Below are positions 18,052-26,182 of a DNA stretch of 64,000 nt, in pieces. The number at the start of each line of letters is the position of its first letter. The stretch's first letter is position 1. This DNA is from Chryseobacterium oryctis. Lineage in GTDB: Bacteria > Bacteroidota > Bacteroidia > Flavobacteriales > Weeksellaceae. Under the pieces are notes generated by a model. That model saw only the letters and a list, made by a program, of their open reading frames with translations. It was not told the DNA's origin and searched no databases. The position numbers and the translations under genes are program-made. The stretch is taken from the NCBI RefSeq assembly GCF_025971925.1, contig NZ_JAPDHV010000006.1, forward strand, positions 160,214-224,213, read 5' to 3'.

Positions 18052-18747
18052 ATGATTTTTACTAAACTCATATTGGCACATCTACTTGGAGACTTTATTC
18101 TTCAGCCGAATTCTTGGGTTTTAGATAAGGAAAAGCATAAACTAAAAAGCAAGTTTTTATACATTCATGTTCTGATTCATATCATTTTAAGCTTTATTTT
18201 CCTTTGGAATCTAGAACTTTGGTGGGTAGCTGTTTTAGTCGGTATCACACATTTTATAATAGATGTTGCAAAACTTAACTTTCAGACTATTAAAAACAAA
18301 AAAAATTGGTTCTTTATTGACCAGCTATTGCACCTTTTGGTGATTGCGGGGGTATCTTTTTATTTTAAAGAATTTAGCTTTGAATTTTTTCAAAATAATG
18401 ATTTCTTAAAAATAGTAATGGCTGCGTTATTTTTAACAGTACCAGCTTCAATTTTCATTAAAACCTTATTGTCATCATGGACTCCTGCTCCTGACACAAT
18501 AAATAATATACAGACCGAATCTTTATCAAATGCAGGAAAATATATTGGTATTTTAGAACGTTTACTCGTTTTTACTTTTATTTTGGTAAATCATTGGGAA
18601 GGAGTAGGTTTTATGATAGCTGCAAAATCTGTATTCAGATTTAGTGATTTGGCTCAGGCAAAACAAAGAAAGTTAACAGAATACGTATTAATCGGTACAC
18701 TTTTGAGTTTTGGAATGGCTGTTTTAACAGGAATTTTAATTAAATAA
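18052..18747 (+). CDS. DUF3307 integral membrane protein
   Basis: The 231-residue protein has about six to seven hydrophobic segments. The N-terminal LILAHLLGDFILQPN (about 5-19) and later HFIIDVAKLNF are typical of DUF3307. Conserved His and Asp residues inside membrane segments hint at a metal or proton role, but no activity is known. It forms a two-gene operon with the SatD-family regulator, a pairing known in other bacteria, so its expression is probably controlled by the upstream palindromes. Confidence 0.82.
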   Translation: MIFTKLILAHLLGDFILQPNSWVLDKEKHKLKSKFLYIHVLIHIILSFIFLWNLELWWVAVLVGITHFIIDVAKLNFQTIKNKKNWFFIDQLLHLLVIAGVSFYFKEFSFEFFQNNDFLKIVMAALFLTVPASIFIKTLLSSWTPAPDTINNIQTESLSNAGKYIGILERLLVFTFILVNHWEGVGFMIAAKSVFRFSDLAQAKQRKLTEYVLIGTLLSFGMAVLTGILIK

Positions 18748-18780
18748 TATAAATAAATCTAACTAATAAGTATTTAGAAA

Positions 18781-19500
18781 ATGGAAAAGAAAGAAATGTT
18801 GTACGAAGGTAAAGCGAAACAAGTATTTGCTACCGATAATCCTGATCAGGTGGTAGTACGTTTCAAAGACGATGCTACTGCATTTAATGCTCAAAAAAGA
18901 GGGTCTGTAGATTTGAAAGGCGAAATGAACAACGCTATCACAACTCTTATTTTTGAATATTTAAATGAAAAAGGGATTAAAACTCATTTCATCAAACAAC
19001 TAAACGAAAGAGAGCAATTAGTAAGAAAAGTTTCTATCATTCCGTTGGAAATGGTTGTAAGAAACTATTCTGCAGGAAGTATGGCTCAAAGATTAGGCGT
19101 TGAAGAAGGAATAAAATCTCCAGTTACAATCTTCGACATCTGCTACAAAAAAGATGAGTTGGGAGATCCGCTTATCAATGATCACCACGCTGTTTTCTTA
19201 GGAGCTGCGACCTATGAAGAGCTTGACGAAATGTATGAATTAACTTCAGATATCAACGAAATTCTAATTGAATTATTCGACAGAATGAATATCATCTTGG
19301 TTGATTTCAAAATTGAATTAGGTAAAACTTCTGACGGTGAAATCATCTTAGCAGATGAGATTTCTCCTGATACATGCAGACTTTGGGATAAAGATACAAT
19401 GAAGAAATTGGATAAAGACAGATTCAGAAGAGACCTTGGTGAAGTTACTGAAGCGTATGTTGAGATCTACAACAGATTGAAAAATGTGCTTGGCAAATAA
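18781..19500 (+). CDS. purC: SAICAR synthetase
   Basis: PurC joins CAIR and aspartate with ATP to make SAICAR in purine synthesis. The 239 residues begin [18 protein letters not shown], with the conserved LYEGKAK motif, then [14 protein letters not shown] (about 28-41), [16 protein letters not shown] (about 92-107) and [13 protein letters not shown] (about 197-209). Length is normal for the short bacterial form. It lies 33 bases after the DUF3307 gene with no terminator between, and upstream of purF with a four-helix-bundle gene inserted between the two. Confidence 0.97.
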   Translation: MEKKEMLYEGKAKQVFATDNPDQVVVRFKDDATAFNAQKRGSVDLKGEMNNAITTLIFEYLNEKGIKTHFIKQLNEREQLVRKVSIIPLEMVVRNYSAGSMAQRLGVEEGIKSPVTIFDICYKKDELGDPLINDHHAVFLGAATYEELDEMYELTSDINEILIELFDRMNIILVDFKIELGKTSDGEIILADEISPDTCRLWDKDTMKKLDKDRFRRDLGEVTEAYVEIYNRLKNVLGK

Positions 19501-19510
19501 ATTTGAGAAA

Positions 19511-19535
19511 CTAGAAGTTAGATACTAGAGGTTAG
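19511..19535 (+). repeat. Left inverted repeat of the four-helix-bundle cassette
   Basis: This 25-base arm matches the reverse complement of 19920-19944 at 22 of 25 positions. It is built of near-heptamers of the form nnnTAGA/nnTTAGA. It ends two bases before the ATG at 19537, so in RNA the two arms would put the start region against a long stem. Confidence 0.85.
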
Positions 19536-19536
19536 T

Positions 19537-19896
19537 ATGAAATCACATCGCATAGAAGATTTAAAAGTTTGGAGTAAATCAATGACTTTAGTAAAAGAAG
19601 TTTATTTGGTTACTGCAGAATTACCAAATGAAGAAAAATTTGGTTTACTATCTCAAATCAGAAGATGTGCTGTTTCAATACCTTCAAATATCGCAGAAGG
19701 AGCTGGAAGAAACAACAAGAATGAGTTTTATCAATTTCTAGGAATTGCGTTTGGTTCAACCTACGAATTGCAAACTCAATTACAATTATTAATAGATTTA
19801 GATTTTATTCCCGAAACTAAAATAGTTCCTTTAAAAGAACTTCTGGCTGAAATACAAAAAATGATTTATTCATTAAAGACAAGTTTAAAATTATAA
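19537..19896 (+). CDS. Four-helix-bundle protein (23S rRNA intervening-sequence protein family)
   Basis: The 119-residue protein belongs to the small four-helix-bundle family first seen in 23S rRNA intervening sequences and related to the bAvd protein of diversity-generating retroelements. Typical text is visible: LKVWSKSMTLVKEVY near the N-terminus, LLSQIRRCAVSIPSNIAEGAGR (helix 2, with SIPSNIAEG as the hallmark) and EFYQFLGIAFGSTYELQTQL. Such proteins form ring-like pentamers and bind nucleic acid. No reverse transcriptase or rRNA gene is near. It sits between purC and purF and is flanked by 25-base inverted repeats, as an intervening sequence would be. Its role is unknown. Confidence 0.88.
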   Translation: MKSHRIEDLKVWSKSMTLVKEVYLVTAELPNEEKFGLLSQIRRCAVSIPSNIAEGAGRNNKNEFYQFLGIAFGSTYELQTQLQLLIDLDFIPETKIVPLKELLAEIQKMIYSLKTSLKL

Positions 19897-19919
19897 TTGA
19901 AGTTAACTTAGACTAATTT

Positions 19920-19944
19920 CTAATCTCTAATATCTAACTTCTAA
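19920..19944 (+). repeat. Right inverted repeat of the four-helix-bundle cassette
   Basis: The right arm lies 24 bases after the stop at 19896 and 17 bases before the purF ATG. With the preceding bases it reads as four tandem heptamers ending in TCTAA (19914-19944). It pairs with the left arm at 19511-19535. Confidence 0.85.
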
Positions 19945-19960
19945 TATAGAAAAAATAGAA

Positions 19961-21460
19961 ATGAAAAGTTTAGACATTCATAAAAGTGAATATTTAAAAC
20001 AGTTTGAAAATCAAACCTACGGAAGAAATCTTTTCAGAACACAGGAAGAGGAGAGGCTTGATGCTCCAAACGAGGAGTGTGGTATCTTCGGAATGTATTC
20101 TGATAATGATTTAGATACGTTTTCACTTTCACAGTTTGGTCTTTTTGCGCTACAGCACAGAGGTCAGGAAGCTTGTGGTATTTCCGTTCTTAAAAACGGA
20201 AAAATCACCAATCTGAAAGATGAAGGTTTGGTTTTGGATGTTTATAAAGAGATCCAGGATCCGGAAGCTTTTATGGGAAATTCTGCAATCGGGCATACAC
20301 GTTATACCACTGCAGGAGATAAAAAGAAATATAATTTCCAGCCGTTTTTTGCTAAAAACGAATATGACCAAATTATACTTTCTATTGCGCATAATGGTAA
20401 CCTTACCAACGCAAAAGAATTAAAAACTCAATTGGAAGCTGAAGGCGTTGTTTTCAGAGCAACTTCTGATTCTGAGGTAATTTTAAGATTAATTCAAAAA
20501 AATCTTGATTTAGGTCTTCGTGGTGCTATTAAAGCAACCATGGAAAAAATTGAAGGAGCTTATTCGGTTGTCGGAATGACAAGAAATAAATTCTTTGCCT
20601 TCAGAGATTTCAACGGAATCAGACCTTTGGTTTTAGGAGCTATCGACGAAAAATCTTATGTTGTTGCTTCCGAATCTGTAGCTTTGGATGCAGTTGGAGC
20701 GCAATATGTGCGTGATATTTTACCTGGAGAAATTATTTATACTAATGAAAATGAACCTGGTAAACTTCATTCTTATATGGTAGATGAAGAGAAAGGAAAG
20801 CAAAGAATCTGCTCTTTTGAGTACATTTATTTTGCGAGACCAGATTCTACTTTAGAAAATATCAATGTTTACGAAATCAGAGAAAAATCTGGTGAAAAGA
20901 TTTGGGAACAAGCTCCTGTAGATGCCGATTTAGTTATTGGAGTTCCGGATTCCGGAGTTCCGGCTGCCATTGGTTTTTCTAAGGCTTCAGGAATACCTTT
21001 CCGTCCGGTTTTGATTAAAAACAGATATATCGGAAGAAGTTTCATCGTTCCGACTCAGGAAATGAGAGAAAGAGTAGTTAACTTAAAGCTGAATCCTATT
21101 ATTTCTGAAATCAAAGACAAAAGAGTAGTTATCATTGATGATTCTATCGTTCGTGGAACAACTTCTAAAAGATTGGTAAAAATATTAAAAGATGCAGGTG
21201 TAAAAGAAATTCACTTCAGAAGTGTTTCTCCACCAATTATTGCACCTTGCTATTTAGGAATTGACACTCCATCAAAAGATGATTTAATTTCTGCAAATAT
21301 GACAACTGAGCAGCTTAGAGATTATTTAGGAGTAGATTCTTTAGAATTTTTGAGTACAGAAAACTTAAAAGAAATTTTAGGTTCTTCTAATCACTGTTTT
21401 GGATGCTTTACAGAAGAATATCCTGTGGAAAAAGGAGAGGAATTAGAATTATTTAATTAA
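19961..21460 (+). CDS. purF: Amidophosphoribosyltransferase
   Basis: PurF makes phosphoribosylamine from PRPP and glutamine, the first committed purine step. The 499 residues carry a 39-residue propeptide before Cys40 in NEECGIFG, the N-terminal nucleophile freed by processing. The class II glutaminase domain has ALQHRGQEACGI and GHTRYTTAG. The phosphoribosyltransferase domain has the PRPP loop VVIIDDSIVRGTTS. Cysteines in APCYLGID and NHCFGCF near the C-terminus match the Fe-S ligands of the Bacillus-type enzyme, so it is probably oxygen-sensitive. It closes the purC-cassette-purF unit; a strong terminator follows. Confidence 0.97.
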   Translation: MKSLDIHKSEYLKQFENQTYGRNLFRTQEEERLDAPNEECGIFGMYSDNDLDTFSLSQFGLFALQHRGQEACGISVLKNGKITNLKDEGLVLDVYKEIQDPEAFMGNSAIGHTRYTTAGDKKKYNFQPFFAKNEYDQIILSIAHNGNLTNAKELKTQLEAEGVVFRATSDSEVILRLIQKNLDLGLRGAIKATMEKIEGAYSVVGMTRNKFFAFRDFNGIRPLVLGAIDEKSYVVASESVALDAVGAQYVRDILPGEIIYTNENEPGKLHSYMVDEEKGKQRICSFEYIYFARPDSTLENINVYEIREKSGEKIWEQAPVDADLVIGVPDSGVPAAIGFSKASGIPFRPVLIKNRYIGRSFIVPTQEMRERVVNLKLNPIISEIKDKRVVIIDDSIVRGTTSKRLVKILKDAGVKEIHFRSVSPPIIAPCYLGIDTPSKDDLISANMTTEQLRDYLGVDSLEFLSTENLKEILGSSNHCFGCFTEEYPVEKGEELELFN

Positions 21461-21473
21461 ATTTAATATAAAT

Positions 21474-21507
21474 AAAAAGGTCAAACTCACTGTAATTTGA
21501 CCTTTTT
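21474..21507 (+). terminator. Terminator of purF
   Basis: A 12-bp perfect stem (21474-21485 with 21496-21507, core AAGGTCAAA/TTTGACCTT) ends in a T-run. Confidence 0.88.
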
Positions 21508-21553
21508 CATTTCACTATCACGTTCTAAAATAAGTTGACACTAAATCTTATTT

Positions 21554-21631
21554 ATGAAAGTTCAAGAATTATTAAAAAGAGAAAAATTATCTACAGGTGA
21601 AAATTCTTGTGATGAAGATTGTAGTATTTAA
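21554..21631 (+). CDS. Possible 25-residue peptide with Cys/Ser/Thr-rich C-terminus
   Basis: A short frame from ATG 21554 to TAA 21629-21631 encodes a 25-residue peptide with a basic N-terminal half (MKVQELLKREKL) and a C-terminal half rich in Ser, Thr, Cys and acidic residues (STGENSCDEDCSI). The layout recalls leader-plus-core precursors of Bacteroidota RiPPs, but no modifying enzyme or transporter is near. It lies after the purF terminator and 26 bases before the nucleosidase ATG, so it could equally be a leader ORF or chance. Confidence 0.3.
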   Translation: MKVQELLKREKLSTGENSCDEDCSI

Positions 21632-21657
21632 TTATTAAAATTTACGTTTAAATTTCT

Positions 21658-22236
21658 ATGATAAAAATTAATAATGAAATAAAATTTCCTCTTTCAGAGA
21701 CACTTTTTGTATTTGCCTTAGACTCTGAAGCTGGAAAAGAATTTGATGATAAGAATAAGTTGATTACTGGTATAGGAAAAGTAAATGCAGCATTGGAACT
21801 CACAAAACAGATTTATAGTAAAAGACCTCAGTTGATTGTAAATTTGGGTTCAGCAGGAAGTAAAACTTTTGGAAAAGGAGAGGTTGTTTGTTGCACAAAA
21901 TTTATCCAAAGAGACATGGATGTAAGAGGTTTAGGGTTTGCTAAATATGAAACTCCATTGTCCGGAATTCCTCCGTTGCTGGAGTACGGAATTTCATTAA
22001 ATGGTTTGAAAGAAGGAGTTTGCGGAAGTGGAGATAGTTTTGAAATGAATCATTCTGAAGATGACTATAATGTGGTAGATATGGAAGCGTATCCACTGGC
22101 TTTGATTGCGATGAAAGAAAAAATACCGTTTCTGTGCTTGAAATATATTTCTGATGATGCTGGTGATGATGCGGCAGATGATTGGTCTGTACAGGTGCAT
22201 TTAGCTGCTGAAGCTTTTAAAAGAATTTTATTCTAG
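21658..22236 (+). CDS. Nucleoside phosphorylase/nucleosidase family protein
   Basis: The 192 residues show the MTA/SAH nucleosidase or purine nucleoside phosphorylase fold: VNLGSAGS (about 60-67, ribose/phosphate loop), VVDMEAYPLALIA (about 138-150, with the conserved Met-Glu that binds the ribose hydroxyls) and LKYISDDAGDDA (about 160-171) with the Asp that protonates the base. It is shorter than standard MTAN proteins (about 230), mainly in the N-terminus. It probably hydrolyses a purine nucleoside such as methylthioadenosine or S-adenosylhomocysteine. It is monocistronic or follows the small frame upstream; a perfect hairpin ends it. Confidence 0.8.
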   Translation: MIKINNEIKFPLSETLFVFALDSEAGKEFDDKNKLITGIGKVNAALELTKQIYSKRPQLIVNLGSAGSKTFGKGEVVCCTKFIQRDMDVRGLGFAKYETPLSGIPPLLEYGISLNGLKEGVCGSGDSFEMNHSEDDYNVVDMEAYPLALIAMKEKIPFLCLKYISDDAGDDAADDWSVQVHLAAEAFKRILF

Positions 22237-22243
22237 ATAAATC

Positions 22244-22275
22244 AAACAGCTTCCAAAAATTTTTGGAAGCTGTTT
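22244..22275. terminator. Bidirectional terminator (perfect 32-bp palindrome)
   Basis: A 16-bp perfect stem without spacer (core CAGCTTCC/GGAAGCTG), with flanking T-runs, lies between the converging nucleosidase and MBL genes. Confidence 0.85.
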
Positions 22276-22277
22276 TT

Positions 22278-23009
22278 TTATAATTGTAATATTGCTTTGT
22301 CGAGATCGTGATAAAGTAATATCTTCCAATGATTTTCTTTGGCTTCTTTTTGCCATTTTTGTCTCAATTCCATGGCTTTTCTTCCGTCAAAATCACTTTT
22401 ATAAGAAACATGATACTTCAGATATGATTCTTGAGGAAGATTATCTGCACCATAAAAAGCAGTTTCTCCATTTTCTTGAATCCAGAATACCTGCATGAAA
22501 GGCGTATGTCCACCTACAACTTCAAAAGAAATTTCGTTGTTGATTTGTCCTTTGTCTTCATTCATCCAAATAATATTGGGTAATTGAATGAGTTTTTCTA
22601 GTGTATTGAAGTCAAATGAAGGATTTTGCTGATTTTCTTTGGCGTAATCTAGCTCACGTTTCTGAATATAAATTTTAGCATTCGAGAATCTTGATTCAAA
22701 GCCATTTTCGGAAGGTTTTATTACACCTTCAATATGGTCTTTGTGTAAATGGGAAAGAAGAACTTTAGTGATTTTTTCAGGATTGATGTTTTCTTTTTTA
22801 AGAATTTCAAAAATAATTAATTCTCCCTTATTATTTTTCCATCCAACACCTGCATCCAAAATGATATGCTCGGTATTGGTGACAATAAGAAAAGGCTGAA
22901 CCGACATTTTTATATCTTTTGGGTTATTGAAATTTTCTTCTGTCAGTAAAGAGAAGTTTTTGGTTTTAGTAACGGAAAAGTTACCTTCTTTTAGTGGGAT
23001 TATTTTCAT
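22278..23009 (-). CDS. MBL-fold metallo-hydrolase
   Basis: Read from the ATG at 23009 the protein has 243 residues, beginning MKIIPLKEGNFSV. An in-frame TTG at 23036 is part of an upstream TTTG sequence and is not a likely start. The dinuclear metal motif HxHxDH is LSHLHKDHIEG (about 91-101), with the aspartate of ILDAGVG earlier and later ligands in VVGGHTPF and FYGADNL. The family includes lactonases, glyoxalases and nucleases; the short insertion-free form with GHTPG-like text is common in AHL-lactonase-like proteins, but substrate is not known. It is a single-gene unit convergent with the nucleosidase. Confidence 0.85.
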   Translation of the reverse strand: MKIIPLKEGNFSVTKTKNFSLLTEENFNNPKDIKMSVQPFLIVTNTEHIILDAGVGWKNNKGELIIFEILKKENINPEKITKVLLSHLHKDHIEGVIKPSENGFESRFSNAKIYIQKRELDYAKENQQNPSFDFNTLEKLIQLPNIIWMNEDKGQINNEISFEVVGGHTPFMQVFWIQENGETAFYGADNLPQESYLKYHVSYKSDFDGRKAMELRQKWQKEAKENHWKILLYHDLDKAILQL

Positions 23010-23757
23010 TGAGAATAATATGAATCTTATATGCAAAGTTCTTTATAATTTTTAAAATGTAAAAATGCTTTTCTCAATTATCCTCATCGTGAAAACTGAT
23101 TGGTTTTGCAAAATGTGATTATTCTTTTCTAATTTGAAAAGTGGTCGCTTTTTTTGAGGGACGCGTGGTTCTGAAGTAGATCTTTATATTACAAAAGTAG
23201 ATGAAATTGAACGGGGTGTTCTTAGAAATAATGGTCAGTAAAAACAAAAGCCCCCAATAGAATGGAGGCTAAAAAAACACAAATGATGAAAAAAAATTAT
23301 TTCGTACGCCAAATATAGGAATTATTGCTTATTTCAGAAAAAAAAAGTGATGTTTTTTTTATTTTTTTTATAATGCTCATATTTTCAATAATTTAAAATT
23401 TTATTAGATCCATTTTTTATATAAAAATGACTTTGTTACGTCTGTTTTTTGTCTGTTTTTTGGTGGTATTTTTACCAATGTTCAAGATTTGCGACTTTTT
23501 TTTGTCTTTTCACATGTTTTTAGTATGTTCTGAATTAATAATAATTTATATATAATTGATTATTTTAATCAAATTCATTGTTATTTTGGTGCTAATTAAA
23601 TTTAGTTTTTATAATCAGAGATTGTATGTAATATTATCTACTTATTTAATAGTACAATTGGGACATTTTTATTTAAAGTTCTTAATGAATCAAAATGATA
23701 AAATAAGTTGTGTTTGATTTAGTTTGTTGTAAATTGTGCCTTTTAAAATGATGTAGA
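23010..23757. other. Long AT-rich intergenic region
   Basis: This 748-base gap has no convincing protein gene. It holds a minus-strand promoter box and terminator that could bound a small RNA (about 23241-23303), an 11-codon frame on the plus strand at 23283-23318, and a short direct repeat of GTCTGTTTTTT (23440-23460). The rest is very AT-rich and probably contains the promoter of the SMP-30 gene, though no TAnnTTTG box is clear close to its ATG. Confidence 0.6.
23241..23303 (-). ncRNA. Possible small RNA of about 60 nt
   Basis: On the minus strand, a TATATTTG promoter box (23317-23310) is followed about 40 bases later by a hairpin AGCCTCCA-loop-TGGGGGCT (23270-23249) and the tail TTTTGTTTTT. 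That would yield a transcript of about 60 nt with no reading frame. No -33 TTG was found and no known RNA family was recognised. Confidence 0.3.
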
Positions 23758-24651
23758 ATGAAAAGTATTTTAAAAATATCTTGGGTTGGTTTAGTTTTCG
23801 TATTGTTTAGTTGTAAATCAATTAACTATAATGAAATGTTTTATAGAGATTTGCAGCCCGAAAAGATTTCAGATAAGTTTAGCTTTACGGAAGGTCCATC
23901 ATCGGATACAGAAGGAAATGTATTCTTTACCGATCAACCCAATGATAAAATTTATTATTGGGATTGGAAAAACAATGCAATAGTTGAGTTTTTAGATAAA
24001 ACAGGTAGGGCAAACGGAACTCATTTTGATAAAAATGATAATTTGATTACGTGTTCTGATGATAAAGGTGAAATTTGGAAGATATCGAAAGATAAAAAAG
24101 TTCAGATTTTGCTTAAAAGTTTTGAAAATAAAAGATTAAACGGTCCGAATGATGTTTGGAATGATGAGTTCGGAGGTATGTATTTTACAGATCCTTTGTA
24201 TGAAAGAGATTATTGGGTAGATTTTAGTCAAGAAATTCCAGATAAAAGTTTGTACTACAGAAATAAAGAAGGAAAAGTTACGAAACTAGATACTTTCACA
24301 CAGCCTAATGGAATTGTAGGGAGTGAAAAAATGAAAAAATTATATGTTTCAGATATAGATGCAGGGAAAACGTATATGTATGATATTTTAGGAGAAGGAA
24401 AGTTGTCTGAAAAAAAGCTTTTCTGCGAAATGGGTTCAGACGGAATGACGCTAGATATTCATGGGAATCTTTATTTAACAGGAGAGGGTGTTCATGTATT
24501 CAACCGAAAAGGTAAAAAGATTTATCATATTCCGATTGATGAAAAGTGGACTTCAAATGTTACTTTTGGTGGAAAGAAAAATAATGTATTATTCATTACA
24601 GCCTCAAAATCAGTTTATATTTTGCCAACCAAAGTGAAAGGAATTAAATAA
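23758..24651 (+). CDS. SMP-30/gluconolactonase-like lipoprotein
   Basis: The 297-residue protein has a lipoprotein signal with lipobox VLFSC (Cys19), so it is anchored in the envelope. The rest is a six-bladed beta-propeller of the SMP-30/gluconolactonase/LRE type: FTEGPSSDTEGNVFFTD (about 44-60, metal-ligand Glu), RLNGPNDVWNDEFGGMYFTD (metal-ligand Asn and Asp region), TQPNGIVGS and SDGMTLDIHGNLY (catalytic Asp region). It probably hydrolyses a sugar lactone or related ester in a calcium- or zinc-dependent manner. It is transcribed alone and ends at a hairpin shared with the opposing helicase gene. Confidence 0.88.
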   Translation: MKSILKISWVGLVFVLFSCKSINYNEMFYRDLQPEKISDKFSFTEGPSSDTEGNVFFTDQPNDKIYYWDWKNNAIVEFLDKTGRANGTHFDKNDNLITCSDDKGEIWKISKDKKVQILLKSFENKRLNGPNDVWNDEFGGMYFTDPLYERDYWVDFSQEIPDKSLYYRNKEGKVTKLDTFTQPNGIVGSEKMKKLYVSDIDAGKTYMYDILGEGKLSEKKLFCEMGSDGMTLDIHGNLYLTGEGVHVFNRKGKKIYHIPIDEKWTSNVTFGGKKNNVLFITASKSVYILPTKVKGIK

Positions 24652-24669
24652 ATTCACTGTTTCAATATA

Positions 24670-24706
24670 AAAAATGGAGATTGCTTAATAAGCGATCTCC
24701 ATTTTT
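24670..24706. terminator. Bidirectional terminator overlapping the helicase stop
   Basis: A 17-bp stem (24670-24686 with 24690-24706, core TGGAGAT/ATCTCCA, one mismatch) lies between converging genes. The helicase stop codon and last six codons are inside its second arm. Confidence 0.82.
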
Positions 24707-25992
24707 ATTTTTTTGCCTTTTAGTTTTTCAGTGCTAAGTTTTTTCAGAACAATGTTTACTTTACTTCTGGAAACAGCAACATATGATGTAGTATCTTTTA
24801 CTTCAATTAAGCCTACGTCTTCTTTTTGAAGTTCTCCTTTTTTTATGAGGTATCCCACAATATCTACTTTATTGACCTTATCTTTTTTTCCTGCACTTAT
24901 ATAAATGGTTTGAAAGGGTGTTTTTTCAGGTGTTTTATTAAATCCTACAACACTTTCTTCGGGAGTGTTACTTTTAATAAAAGGGAAGTTTTCTTCTTCT
25001 GTCATGATTAAATAAGCAAAACCTTTTGCATTCATTCTTGCGGTACGTCCGTTTCTATGAATGAAAGCATCTTCTTTCGGTGGAAGCTGATAATGCACAA
25101 TTGATTCAACTTCAGGAATATCTAAACCTCTTGCTGCTAAATCTGTTGTGATTAAAATTCTTGCAGAATCATTTCTGAATTTCAGCAAAGCTCTTTCTCT
25201 TTCGTCTTGTTCCATTCCTCCGTGGAAGGTTTCTCTATCGATTCCTTTTTGGCGAAGAAGCTCAGAAATCCGGTCAACAGCTTCTCTATGATTACAGAAA
25301 ATAAGGGTTCTTTTGTTTCCTATTTTACATATTAAATTGAAAAGTGTATCCAGTTTTTCTTCAGAAATGGTCATTACCTTTTTTAGCTGAATGTTGGGTT
25401 TTGTTTCATTTAGTTTTAAGAAATTAATGATTTTTTCATTTTTCAACCCTGTAAAATTTGGAATTTCATCCATTGAAGTCGCAGAAGTCAGAATTCTTTG
25501 AGAAACATTTTTTAAAGAATTAGAAATAAACTCCATATCATCATGAAAACCAAGTTCCAGAGCTTTATCAAATTCATCTAAAACCAGAGTTTGAATTGTT
25601 TTGGGATCGAAATTGTTGTTTCTTAAATGGTATACAACTCTTCCGGGAGTTCCTATTAAAACAGCAGGAGCTTCAATTAAATTATTGATCTCAATTTTTT
25701 TATCGTGACCGCCGTAGCAAACGGAAACTTTAAAGTCTGTTCCCATTGATTTGAAAACCTGTTCGATTTGTAGTGCTAATTCTCTTGCAGGAACTAAAAT
25801 TAATGTCTGAATCCCCGAAATGTTTTTCTTTAAATTCCTCAAAACTGGAAATAAAAAAGCTAGAGTTTTCCCTGAACCAGTAGGAGAAAGAAGAATTATA
25901 TCTTGTTGGTTTTCGGTAGCTTTGTATGTAGATTGCTGCATTTGATTCATTTCCTGAATCTGTAGCTTTTTATAAATTGATTCTAATTCCAT
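24685..25992 (-). CDS. DEAD-box RNA helicase, DbpA-like, with DEFD motif
   Basis: The 435 residues contain the full set of superfamily 2 helicase motifs: Walker A SPTGSGKT (36-43), PARELAL, TPGR, motif II DEFD (139-142) instead of DEAD, SAT, LIFCNHREA, TTDLAARGLDIPEV and HRNGRTAR. The C-terminal 75 residues (TIYISAGKKDKVNKVDIVGY onward) form a DbpA-type RNA-binding domain, which in E. coli DbpA targets hairpin 92 of 23S rRNA during 50S assembly. Ala to Phe in motif II is a known mild variant; catalytic Asp and Glu are kept. It is a single-gene unit. Confidence 0.9.
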   Translation of the reverse strand: MELESIYKKLQIQEMNQMQQSTYKATENQQDIILLSPTGSGKTLAFLFPVLRNLKKNISGIQTLILVPARELALQIEQVFKSMGTDFKVSVCYGGHDKKIEINNLIEAPAVLIGTPGRVVYHLRNNNFDPKTIQTLVLDEFDKALELGFHDDMEFISNSLKNVSQRILTSATSMDEIPNFTGLKNEKIINFLKLNETKPNIQLKKVMTISEEKLDTLFNLICKIGNKRTLIFCNHREAVDRISELLRQKGIDRETFHGGMEQDERERALLKFRNDSARILITTDLAARGLDIPEVESIVHYQLPPKEDAFIHRNGRTARMNAKGFAYLIMTEEENFPFIKSNTPEESVVGFNKTPEKTPFQTIYISAGKKDKVNKVDIVGYLIKKGELQKEDVGLIEVKDTTSYVAVSRSKVNIVLKKLSTEKLKGKKIKMEIAY

Positions 25993-26154
25993 TTTGCAAA
26001 GGTAGTGAATTTAGCTAGGTGGTTTTAGATGTTTGTTTGTGGAAATTAAGTGTATACATATTTTAGGACGAGTCACAATTTTCTTTATTCGTTCATTTTA
26101 TATAAATTATCAAAAACTTAATATTTCTGTATTATACAGTATACATGTGAGCTT

Positions 26155-26162
26155 TAATTTTG
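26155..26162 (+). promoter_or_regulatory. Promoter -7 box of the glycerophosphodiesterase gene
   Basis: TAATTTTG matches TAnnTTTG and lies 20 bases before the ATG at 26183. Confidence 0.5.
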
Positions 26163-26182
26163 TGAAATCAAATTTTTCAAAT

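Noticed and set aside
19537..19896. Part of a diversity-generating retroelement
   Set aside because: The four-helix-bundle family includes the DGR accessory bAvd, but no reverse transcriptase, template repeat or variable repeat was found nearby.
23283..23318. Eleven-codon leader peptide MMKKNYFVRQI
   Set aside because: No operon gene follows within 400 bases and the frame overlaps a good minus-strand promoter box; probably chance.
24685..25992. DEFD motif as sign of an inactive helicase
   Set aside because: The catalytic Asp-Glu pair and all other helicase motifs are intact, and Phe at this position occurs in active relatives.
26033..26182. 50-codon N-terminal extension of the glycerophosphodiesterase
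   Set aside because: It lacks coding character, would bury the signal peptide and contains the TAATTTTG promoter box.
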